Below, piece after piece: positions 6,650 to 11,686 of a stretch of DNA of 11,686 nt. The first letter of the stretch is position 1. Each line of letters opens with the position of its first letter. The notes below the pieces were generated by a model. That model was not told the origin of the DNA. It did no database searches and was given only the letters and a program-made list of their open reading frames with translations. The stretch lies in NCBI GenBank assembly GCA_029258695.1, contig JARIBR010000023.1, positions 1-11,686 on the forward strand, read 5' to 3'. Source of the DNA: Quadrisphaera sp. (lineage in GTDB: Bacteria > Actinomycetota > Actinomycetes > Actinomycetales > Quadrisphaeraceae). The position numbers and the translations under genes were made by a program.

Positions 6650-6887
6650 GGGCGCCCGGCGGCGCGCGCACCGGCTCGGTCGCGGGTCAGCGACGAGCGC
6701 GTGTCGATACCGCCGACCCGGCGGCTGGAGCAGGCACCGCGCATCGCCGGGGCTGGGCAGACGTCGGTGCTGGCGGGCACGGGGCACTCCCGGAGCCGGC
6801 GGTGCCAAGCTCGCACAGCGCGTCCGGGGCGTTCGTCGTCCTGAACACGGGCCTCGCTCCTCAGCGGGCCTCCAGCGTTCTCCGACG

Positions 6888-7265
6888 ATGGCCGACGATG
6901 GAGGCGTGGACGTCGAGGTCGAGGTGGGCGGCTGGGAGCACGAGTGCTGCGGTGACGCCATCGAGCGTGGCCAGCTCGTCGACCTCGACTGCCAGCGCAC
7001 CATGGGAGAGGACGGGCTGATGCACCTCCACGCCGGCCGCCACTCCCCCGCTGAGCGGCGGGTGCGCGGGCGGGTGCGCGGGCGGGTGCGCCACATCCAG
7101 GTCCTGCGCCCCGGCCAGCCTTCCCAGCCTGTCCTGCGCGTGCCCAGCGGGCGGGCCGTGCGCGGCTTCGACCCTGAGGACGACGGCCACCTCGAGAACC
7201 CCTGGACCGGCGAGGCGGTGCCCGACGGCGAGAACTTCATCATCACCGTCCGCCCGTCGAGGTAG
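6888..7265 (+). CDS. Small hypothetical protein with a GWEHECCG motif (DUF6578-like)
   Basis: A 125-residue protein of unknown function. It begins VDVEVEVGGWEHECCGDAI (7-25), resembling the GWxxxCCG opening of the actinobacterial DUF6578 family, and ends with a strand-like NFIITVRPSR. The Cys pair plus nearby His and Cys35 might bind a metal, but that is speculation. Residues 58-69 are RVRG-RVRG-RVRH, encoded by a 12-bp tandem repeat, so length here may vary between strains. The start is uncertain: ATG 6888 has no ribosome site, while GTG 6906 sits one base after GGAGG. The 250 bp upstream (6638-6887) show nothing recognisable beyond the GNAT start signals. Coding potential is supported by codon bias and the motif; the family match is from memory. 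Confidence 0.6.
   Translation: MADDGGVDVEVEVGGWEHECCGDAIERGQLVDLDCQRTMGEDGLMHLHAGRHSPAERRVRGRVRGRVRHIQVLRPGQPSQPVLRVPSGRAVRGFDPEDDGHLENPWTGEAVPDGENFIITVRPSR
7059..7092 (+). repeat. 12-bp in-frame tandem repeat
   Basis: CGGGTGCGCGGG occurs at 7059-7070 and 7071-7082 without mismatch, followed by a partial third copy (7083-7092). Being 12 bp, each unit adds four residues (Arg-Val-Arg-Gly) to the host protein without shifting the frame, making this a candidate variable-length site. Confidence 0.85.
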
Positions 7266-7410
7266 GCGCCGCCGCGCACGTCCCTCGCCAGCGCCCCTCC
7301 GTCCTGTTGCAGTTCTTTGGTACTGAGACGTCGGGGGTTCTGAGGCGCCGAACCGGCCCGACGGGGCAAGACCGGACCATCTGCCTCGGCCGAGCGGCCA
7401 CGGGACCGGT

Positions 7411-8522
7411 TCAGGAGGGCGGACTGGGCTCTGGCGTCGCGGGCGGTTCGCCGTCACCGTGGTGGCCCCCGGGTGGGGTGCTCAGGGCGTCGGTCAAGGC
7501 TGCGGTCAGCTGGTCGGGGTCGGGCAGCCCGGCACGCTGGTCGGGGGGCAGGGTGTCGTAGGTGGCCACCGCCACGGGTGCGGCGGCCCCTGACAGGGCG
7601 TAGCGCACGATGGCCTCGTTGCGCCCGGTGCACCGCAAGATCCCCACGGTGGGCGCGTGGGCGGCCCGGCGCAGACGGTCCTCGACGATGGCCACGCAGG
7701 TGCTCAGCTGGCCGAGGTAGCCCGGGTCGAAGGCCCCGGGCTTGAGCTCGACGACGTAGCGCAGCTGCTCGACGTGGAAGAACAGCAGATCCACGGTGTA
7801 GACGTCGCCGTCGACGTCGAAGCGCACCTGGCGCCCGACGAAAGGCCATTCCGTGACCCAGCGCCTGCAAGGTCTGCTGCAGGCGGTCCGTCAGGGCCTG
7901 CTCGCGCTCCCGCTCGCTGGCGCGCTCGGTCAGCGCGAGGTGGTCGAAGACGTACGGATCGCGGGCCAGCGCCTGGGCCAGCTCGGAGTCGGGCGCGGGC
8001 AGGTGGGCGGTGAAGCTCGACGGCGCGGCCCCGGTGCGCTGGCGCAAGCCGTTCACGATCTGGTGCTCAGTCACCGCGCGCGACCAGCCGTGCTCGACGG
8101 CCTGCTGGGCGTACCAGTCGCGGCTGTCGGCGTCGTCGAGGCGGGCCAGCAGCACGGTGACGTGACCCCACGGCAGATGTGCAACAGGGTGTTGCACGAA
8201 CTCCTCCACGCTGGCCGCGGGCCACGCGGCGGCCATCGCGCACATGTATTGCAGGTTCCGCCGCGAGAAGCCGCGCTGGTCGGGGAAGGCCGCGCGCAGG
8301 TCAGCGGCCAGGCGGTCGATGACCCCGGCGCCCCAACCGGCCAGGTCCTGGCGGGCCAGCACGTCGCGCCCGATCGGCCAGTACAGGGCGATGACCTCGG
8401 TGTTGGCCGCGCGCGGCGCGCACCGCGGTGCTGCGCACCCGCGCGGTGAGGTCGTCGAGCAGCTCGGAGTAGCCCACCGGGACGAGGCCATCGCGGCTGC
8501 TGCTGTCCGGGCTGAGGATCAC
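7411..8522 (-). pseudogene. DUF1016/YhcG-family PDDEXK nuclease, two frameshifts
   Basis: Three reading frames join into one YhcG-type protein of about 370 residues, the normal family length. The N-terminal part (GTG 8522 to about 8420) reads VPVGYSELLDDLTARVR. After a frame change within 8406-8420 it continues NTEVIALYWPIGRDVLARQ, RGFSRRNLQYMCAMAAAWP and LPWGHVTVLLARLDD, the DUF1016 N-terminal domain. A second change at the AAA run 7841-7843 (one extra base relative to the expected AFVGRQV) leads into the nuclease domain VDLLFFHVEQLRYVVELK, with the Asp and Glu-x-Lys of a PD-(D/E)XK site intact (7789-7791, 7747-7749, 7741-7743). Relatives occur alone or near restriction-modification and other defence genes; no partner is present here. 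Breaks may be real or assembly errors. Confidence 0.85.
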
Positions 8523-8571
8523 CGGCCCATCGCGCCGCCCAGAGCGCACGGCGGACGACACGAGCGCCCCT

Positions 8572-8590
8572 GCCGGCCACCCGGGCCGGC
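8572..8590 (-). terminator. GC-only stem-loop, possible terminator
   Basis: GCCGGCC (8572-8578) and GGCCGGC (8584-8590) pair perfectly around a 5-base loop, 27 bases after the stop of the 8618-8908 gene and before the start of the nuclease pseudogene. There is no T-tract on either strand, so it would have to be a U-less actinobacterial-type terminator. A short GC palindrome in such GC-rich DNA may also be chance. Confidence 0.3.
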
Positions 8591-8617
8591 CGCTCAGACC
8601 ACCTCGGCCAGCTCGGG

Positions 8618-8908
8618 TCAGTGGCTGGCGTCCTCGTCGGCCGCGCGGTGGAGAAGGGAGCAGATGGTGGTCCAGCACTCCTCACGCACGTCAGCGTCGA
8701 CGTGGACGGGCACCCGCGCGCTGTAGCGGCGGTCCCCGCCGTCCTTCTTCGGCCCGGAGATCCAGTACTCCTCGCCGGTGGCCACGTCGTCGTGGTTCCT
8801 GGTGTCGCGCCCGGGGTAGGGCAGGTGCCGTGGCTCCTGCTGGCCGTAGTAGAGGGGGCGCCGCCTCTTGGAGAAGGTGACCCGGCCGATGCGGGCCTCG
8901 CCGGTCAT
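8618..8908 (-). CDS. Small conserved actinobacterial protein, relatives often mislabelled DXP synthase
   Basis: A 96-residue basic protein. The core reads KRRRPLYYGQQEPRHLPYPGR (13-33), then DDVATGEEYWISGPKKDGGDRRY and PVHVDADVREECW, which I recognise as a short actinobacterial family often carrying the wrong database name 1-deoxy-D-xylulose-5-phosphate synthase; it is far too small for that enzyme and its function is unknown. Two residues look unusual for the family: the end reads REECWTTICSL where I would expect Tyr and Arg in place of the two Cys, so mild decay is possible. The start ATG 8908 shares the bases CATG (8906-8909) with the first Met of the opposite-strand propeller remnant. The gene lies 95 bp upstream of the nuclease pseudogene on the same strand. 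Confidence 0.75.
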   Translation of the reverse strand: MTGEARIGRVTFSKRRRPLYYGQQEPRHLPYPGRDTRNHDDVATGEEYWISGPKKDGGDRRYSARVPVHVDADVREECWTTICSLLHRAADEDASH

Positions 8909-9449
8909 GTCACCCGACGGATCCACCGTCACGGGGCTCGACGAGGGCGACGACACCACGATCGCGGACGGACGCGACTGGTGCTCCCCCGGGGACCCAC
9001 GCCTGATCCTCATCGACACCGCCACGGGCGCCCCCCGCGCGGTGGACGGGACGCCGCAGATCCTCGAGCGGCCGTCCTTCTCCCCCGACGGCCAGCAGCT
9101 GGCCGCGCTGAGCCCCACCGACGGCACGGGTGGACCCGGCTCTTCCGGGTCGGTCGTCGTGGGCCGCGCCGACGGCACGCAGATGCGCACCGTGGCCATC
9201 ACCGGCACCGAGGACGAGGACCTGGTCTGGACCCCCGACGGCTCCGCCCTGGTCGTGGCCGGCGCGCGGGTCGCCCCCGCCTGCGGAGACCTCGACGATC
9301 CCGACGACGCCGAGGGCGACGTGGCGGGGAGCGGCTGCGACGTGTTCACCGCCACCTCCGACGTCAGGATCGTCGAGGCCGACGGCGTCGAGCTGTGACA
9401 GGTCTCCGACACCGTCTCGGGGCAGGCGGGCCTGGCCTTCGCCCCCTGA
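8907..9449 (+). pseudogene. Beta-propeller (PD40/TolB-like) protein fragment, 5' truncated, premature stop
   Basis: The frame contains WD40-like PD40 blades: MSPDGSTVTGLDEG (8907 on), RPSFSPDGQQLAALSPTDG and DLVWTPDGSALVVAGARV, each with the SPDG/TPDG turn typical of TolB-type propellers, and it closes VRIVEADGVEL then TGA at 9396-9398. Directly after that stop the same frame continues QVSDTVSGQAGLAFAP and ends at a second TGA (9447-9449), exactly the sort of C-terminal blade strand expected, so the first TGA looks like a point mutation (for example CGA to TGA). A propeller needs more blades and an export signal; both are missing, because homology stops at about 8907 where the opposite-strand gene begins. 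No ribosome site precedes the ATG. It is probably non-functional. Confidence 0.7.
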
Positions 9450-9560
9450 GCCGCCCAGACCCCCGGCCGGGCCGAGGGAGACGCGCTGTGGCCGCGGCGA
9501 CGTCGATGCCCTCGCGCCGCCCCCCCGGGTCAGGCAGCGCTCGACCTGGGAGGGTGACTC

Positions 9561-10007
9561 ATGGACGTCGAGCAGGTGGAGGCGAGGGAGCAGCGGGCTT
9601 CGGACGCGTGGGCAGCGGCCAGCGTGACGGCCGGGACCGGGCTGTGGCTGGTCGCGCGCTGGAGGGGCCGGCCAGCTCTGGCTGTCTTCGGAGCGGAGAG
9701 CCTGCAGTGGGGCATCGTCACTGGCTCGCGATACGTCCTCGGCGCTGCGACCTCGCCCGCCGCGCCCTCCGAGGTGCGGAAGCTGTACACGTTCGCCGTG
9801 GCGGGAGACCTCATCGCCATCGCCAGCGGCGTCGTGCTGGCAGCTCGCCCCGAGGCCGTGCCGCGCTGGCTGCTCTGGCCCTACCGCCCGGGTCGCCACC
9901 AGCGCGGGCGCGGGCTGGCACTGATCATCCATGGCCTCGTCTCGCTCACGATCGAGGCCCCGGCGCTGCGCCGGGCGCGCGCCGTGGACGTCGCGGGCCA
10001 GCCCTGA
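9561..10007 (+). CDS. Hypothetical membrane protein, about four helices
   Basis: A 148-residue protein I cannot assign to a named family. Hydrophobic stretches near 16-33, 38-60, 76-95 and 117-134 suggest four transmembrane helices with a basic loop (RPGRHQRGRG, 109-118) between the third and fourth and a basic C-terminus, implying cytoplasmic loops. Motifs that may be conserved are GAESLQWGIVTGSRYVLG (44-61) and LYTFAVAGDLIAIASG (75-90). ATG 9561 has the clearest Shine-Dalgarno site in this part of the window, GGGAGGGTG (9548-9556), with correct spacing. It stands alone between two pseudogenes, and its stop codon meets the tail of the epimerase remnant on the opposite strand. No function is inferred. 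Confidence 0.75.
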   Translation: MDVEQVEAREQRASDAWAAASVTAGTGLWLVARWRGRPALAVFGAESLQWGIVTGSRYVLGAATSPAAPSEVRKLYTFAVAGDLIAIASGVVLAARPEAVPRWLLWPYRPGRHQRGRGLALIIHGLVSLTIEAPALRRARAVDVAGQP

Positions 10008-10510
10008 GCGCCGGTCTCGATCGAGACCGCGGGAGCGCTCATCGGCGAACGCCCGCTCCATCGTCTCGGCCAACGAGAACAGCCCCACGCCGAGCCCCGC
10101 GAGGGAAGCCTGCAGGGCGCTGGTCCCGCGCTGGGCGAAGGCGGCATCGGCCATCGGCAGCCACAGCGGCAGCGACCGCGGCCCAGCCCAGTACCCGACG
10201 CCGCGCTCCAGGAACCCGTCGTCGCAGGCGCTGACCACCGCGCCGTCGTCACCAGCCACCCGGGCTGCCACCTCCAGCAGCGGGATGGAGGCGCCGGTGA
10301 CGTCGACCACCCCGCTCAAGCCCGCTGCGCCGGCAGCGCACAGCCACGCGGCGAGGTCGTCGACGTCCCTCGACGGGGCCAGCAGGGCGGCGTCCTGCAC
10401 CAGAGCCGGGTCGTCGGAGAGCTCGACGACCTCGTCCCACTCCTGCTCCGCCACGGCGTCGTAGGCGCCAGGGCTGCAGCGGTCCCCCCGAGCACCAGCA
10501 CCCTCGTCAT
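10008..10510 (-). pseudogene. NAD-dependent epimerase/reductase remnant with internal deletions
   Basis: The gene opens MTRVLVLGGT (ATG 10510), the Rossmann strand and glycine loop of an atypical short-chain/epimerase-type reductase, then shifts frame at about 10466-10482 into AYDAVAEQEWDEVVELSDDPALVQDA. At about 10366-10378 it jumps to RDVDDLAAWLCAAGAAGLSG, then SIPLLEVAARVAGDDGAVV and the family hallmark WAGPRSLPLWLP, ending AFADERSRGLDRDRR. Compared with family members as I know them (roughly 320-340 residues), the segment after the glycine loop and the central part with the Ser/Tyr-Lys catalytic region are missing, and no natural stop follows the last recognisable residues. The first deletion breaks the frame, so no enzyme can be made. 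Flanking DNA shows no insertion sequence. Confidence 0.8.
10012..10029. repeat. 18-bp perfect palindrome after the membrane gene
   Basis: CGGTCTCGATCGAGACCG is self-complementary, starting 5 bases after the stop codon of the 9561 gene. It could fold as a 7-bp stem with a GATC loop and act as a U-less terminator or protein-binding site. It also encodes the conserved RGLDR stretch of the epimerase remnant on the minus strand, so the symmetry may be accidental. Confidence 0.5.
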
Positions 10511-10648
10511 GAACCCCACCGCGCCCCGAGGATCGAGCCCGCGGATGACCTGTTCACCACCGGCGCACGATCACCACGCTCGCTCGGCTCGGTGTCGCCT
10601 CCGCTGCACGGACACCTCCACCGGCTGGACCAGCGCCCGGTGGCGATC

Positions 10649-10783
10649 ATGACGGCAGCCGACAGGATGGGGCAGGTGTTCGTCTTCTTCACCAACCGCC
10701 TCGGGTGCCTCGGGTCCGTGCTGGTCTCGCTCGCGGGCACTGCGGTGCTCGTCCTGATCCTCGTGCTCATCAACGGGGGTTAG
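10649..10783 (+). CDS. Small single-pass membrane protein
   Basis: A 44-residue protein: MTAADRMGQVFVFFTNRLGCLGSVLVS followed by a strongly hydrophobic run (about 18-41) ending LINGG. The pattern FxxNRLGCLGS before one helix recurs in tiny actinobacterial membrane proteins of unknown role. ATG 10649 has a modest GGTGG ribosome site at a usable distance; ATG 10667, giving 38 residues, has GACAGG too close to work well. It lies in the 320-bp stretch between the epimerase remnant and the S66 peptidase; bases 10511-10648 otherwise show nothing recognisable. Shortness makes this call less certain than the larger genes. Confidence 0.6.
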   Translation: MTAADRMGQVFVFFTNRLGCLGSVLVSLAGTAVLVLILVLINGG

Positions 10784-10819
10784 CGAACCGTCCGCCCGCG
10801 CCACCTGCCGCTCCGCTGC

Positions 10820-10831
10820 CAGACTCAGCCG
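10820..10831 (+). promoter_or_regulatory. Candidate leaderless -10 box before the S66 peptidase
   Basis: CAGACT (10820-10825), then six bases, then ATG 10832, with no Shine-Dalgarno sequence in between. No recognisable -35 box is seen at 17-18 bases upstream. Confidence 0.35.
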
Positions 10832-11686
10832 ATGAGCGTGCGCTACCCCCGGCCGCTGACCGCCGGCGACGTGGTGGGCGTCACCGCCCCGTCCAGCGGC
10901 GTCCCCACGGCCCTGGTGCCGCGCCTGGACGTCGCCGTCCGCACCCTCCGCGATCGAGGTCTGGACGTCCGCCTCGGCGACTGCCTGGTGGACCGCGACG
11001 ACGGATCACCTCACGCCGATCTCGTCAGCGCCCCCGCGGCGGAGCGCGCCGCCGAGCTGCAAGCCATGCTCCTGGACCCGGCGGTGCGCGCGATCGTCCC
11101 GCCCTGGGGCGGCGAGCTGGCCGTGGAGGTGCTGCCCCTGCTCGACTGGGACGCCCTCGCGTCAGCGGAACCCACCTGGCTGGTCGGCTTCTCCGACGTC
11201 TCGACGCTGACCCTCGCCCTCACCACGCGCCTGGGGTGGGCGTCGCTGCACGGGCAGAACCTCATGGACACCCCGTACCGCGTGCCGGAGCCGCTGGCGT
11301 CCTGGCTCGACGTCCTCGCTGCCCCCGCGGGTGGGCAGATCGAGCAGGGGCCGTCCGAGCGCCACCGCACGAGCGGGTGGGACGACTGGGCCGCGGACCC
11401 CGAGATCACCGAGCGCACCGCCGACCAGGAGGGCACCTGGGAGCTGGCCGACCCCGGCGCCGGCCCGGTCCGCGTCCGCGGGCGGCTGCTGGGCGGCTGC
11501 ATCGAGACGATCTCCATCCTCGCGGGAACCCCCTGGGGCGACGTGCCCGGCTTCGCCGCCGCGCACGCCGGCGGCGACGGGCTGATCCTGCACGTCGAGG
11601 CCGGCGGGGACGGGGCCGTCGACATCGCCCGCGACCTGTGGCGGATGCGCCTGGCCGGTTGGTTCGACGTCGCCTCCGCCGTGCTC
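10832..11686 (+). CDS. S66 family peptidase (LD-carboxypeptidase/MccF-like), 3' end beyond window
   Basis: The first 285 residues of a serine peptidase of family S66, cytoplasmic enzymes that either trim the terminal D-Ala from L,D-linked muropeptides (LdcA) or inactivate microcin C-type peptide-nucleotides (MccF). The start YPRPLTAGDVVGVTAPSSGVP (5-25) is the usual N-terminus. The nucleophile elbow is WLVGFSDVSTLTLAL (116-130) with Ser121, followed by LGWASLHGQNLMD (134-146). GRLLGGCIETISILAGTPWGD (217-237) corresponds to the normally Asn-containing GGN stretch, here Cys, and the catalytic Glu is probably Glu256 (LILHVEAGGD). The catalytic His lies past the window edge. The length before the Glu suits the longer MccF-like branch, but I cannot separate the two roles. 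No frameshift is visible. Confidence 0.92.
   Translation, partial: MSVRYPRPLTAGDVVGVTAPSSGVPTALVPRLDVAVRTLRDRGLDVRLGDCLVDRDDGSPHADLVSAPAAERAAELQAMLLDPAVRAIVPPWGGELAVEVLPLLDWDALASAEPTWLVGFSDVSTLTLALTTRLGWASLHGQNLMDTPYRVPEPLASWLDVLAAPAGGQIEQGPSERHRTSGWDDWAADPEITERTADQEGTWELADPGAGPVRVRGRLLGGCIETISILAGTPWGDVPGFAAAHAGGDGLILHVEAGGDGAVDIARDLWRMRLAGWFDVASAVL

Noticed and set aside
6638..6887. A possible gene in the 250-bp stretch between the small GNAT gene and the DUF6578-like gene
   Set aside because: Frames in both directions are open but show no recognisable motif, no start signals and low-complexity composition.
7300..7345. A less GC-rich patch (around TTGCAGTTCTTTGGTACTGAGACG) between the DUF6578-like gene and the nuclease pseudogene, as a promoter or att site
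   Set aside because: No properly spaced -10/-35 pair, repeat or tRNA-like end could be identified, and no neighbouring integrase exists.
7835..8425. Programmed +1 frameshifting to express the YhcG-type nuclease
   Set aside because: Two separate shifts would be needed, neither site resembles a known slippery sequence with a stop or stimulatory structure, and the family is normally one uninterrupted gene.
9396..9398. The in-frame TGA as a selenocysteine codon
   Set aside because: The propeller family has no known selenoprotein members, the position is a C-terminal structural strand, and I see no SECIS-like hairpin just after the TGA.
1..11686. CRISPR arrays, tRNA/rRNA genes, insertion sequences, toxin-antitoxin pairs
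   Set aside because: No regularly spaced repeats, tRNA-like cloverleaf ends, transposase motifs or small paired toxin/antitoxin genes could be seen in the window.

Overview
The window is a high-GC actinobacterial chromosome segment. Codons are strongly G/C-ending, and several genes appear to start directly after a (T/C)ANNNT box without a Shine-Dalgarno site. The protein families are typical of actinomycetes, but nothing here fixes the genus. I see no rRNA, tRNA, CRISPR array or intact mobile element.

Left part (about 1-5100), mostly intact. A secreted gamma-glutamyltransferase gene (minus strand) is divergent from an MFS transporter of the metabolite:H+ symporter type. The transporter overlaps by 4 nt a gene of the ornithine cyclodeaminase/mu-crystallin family. 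A leaderless conserved hypothetical gene follows. The GGT/transporter intergenic region is short and holds a palindrome, TTGCGCAA, that could supply a -35 box to both directions. GGT releases glutamate and other amino acids outside the cell, the symporter can import small organic ions, and the OCD-like enzyme is a probable imino/amino acid oxidoreductase. The three genes therefore suggest an amino-acid or amino-acid-derivative scavenging module. The co-localisation is visible; the pathway is inference.

Middle part (about 4990-7270). Small genes of mixed strand: a helix-turn-helix remnant, a RidA-family gene coupled to a 20-codon upstream ORF, two GNAT acetyltransferases facing each other, and a small CCG-motif protein (DUF6578-like) with a 12-bp tandem repeat inside its coding region.

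Right part (about 7270-10650), a zone of gene decay. A DUF1016/YhcG-type PDDEXK nuclease is split by two frameshifts. A beta-propeller fragment has lost its 5' end and has an in-frame TGA 17 codons before its apparent natural stop. An NAD-dependent epimerase has lost its middle and part of its N-terminus. Between them lie three small genes that look intact or nearly so: a conserved protein whose relatives are often mislabelled DXP synthase, a four-helix membrane protein, and a 44-residue single-pass membrane protein. The right edge cuts an S66 peptidase (LD-carboxypeptidase/MccF family).

I do not find a convincing undescribed multi-gene system. The strongest new observations are the cluster of precisely diagnosable pseudogenes, the repeated leaderless-start signature, the shared divergent promoter palindrome and the GTGA-coupled mini-ORF before RidA.
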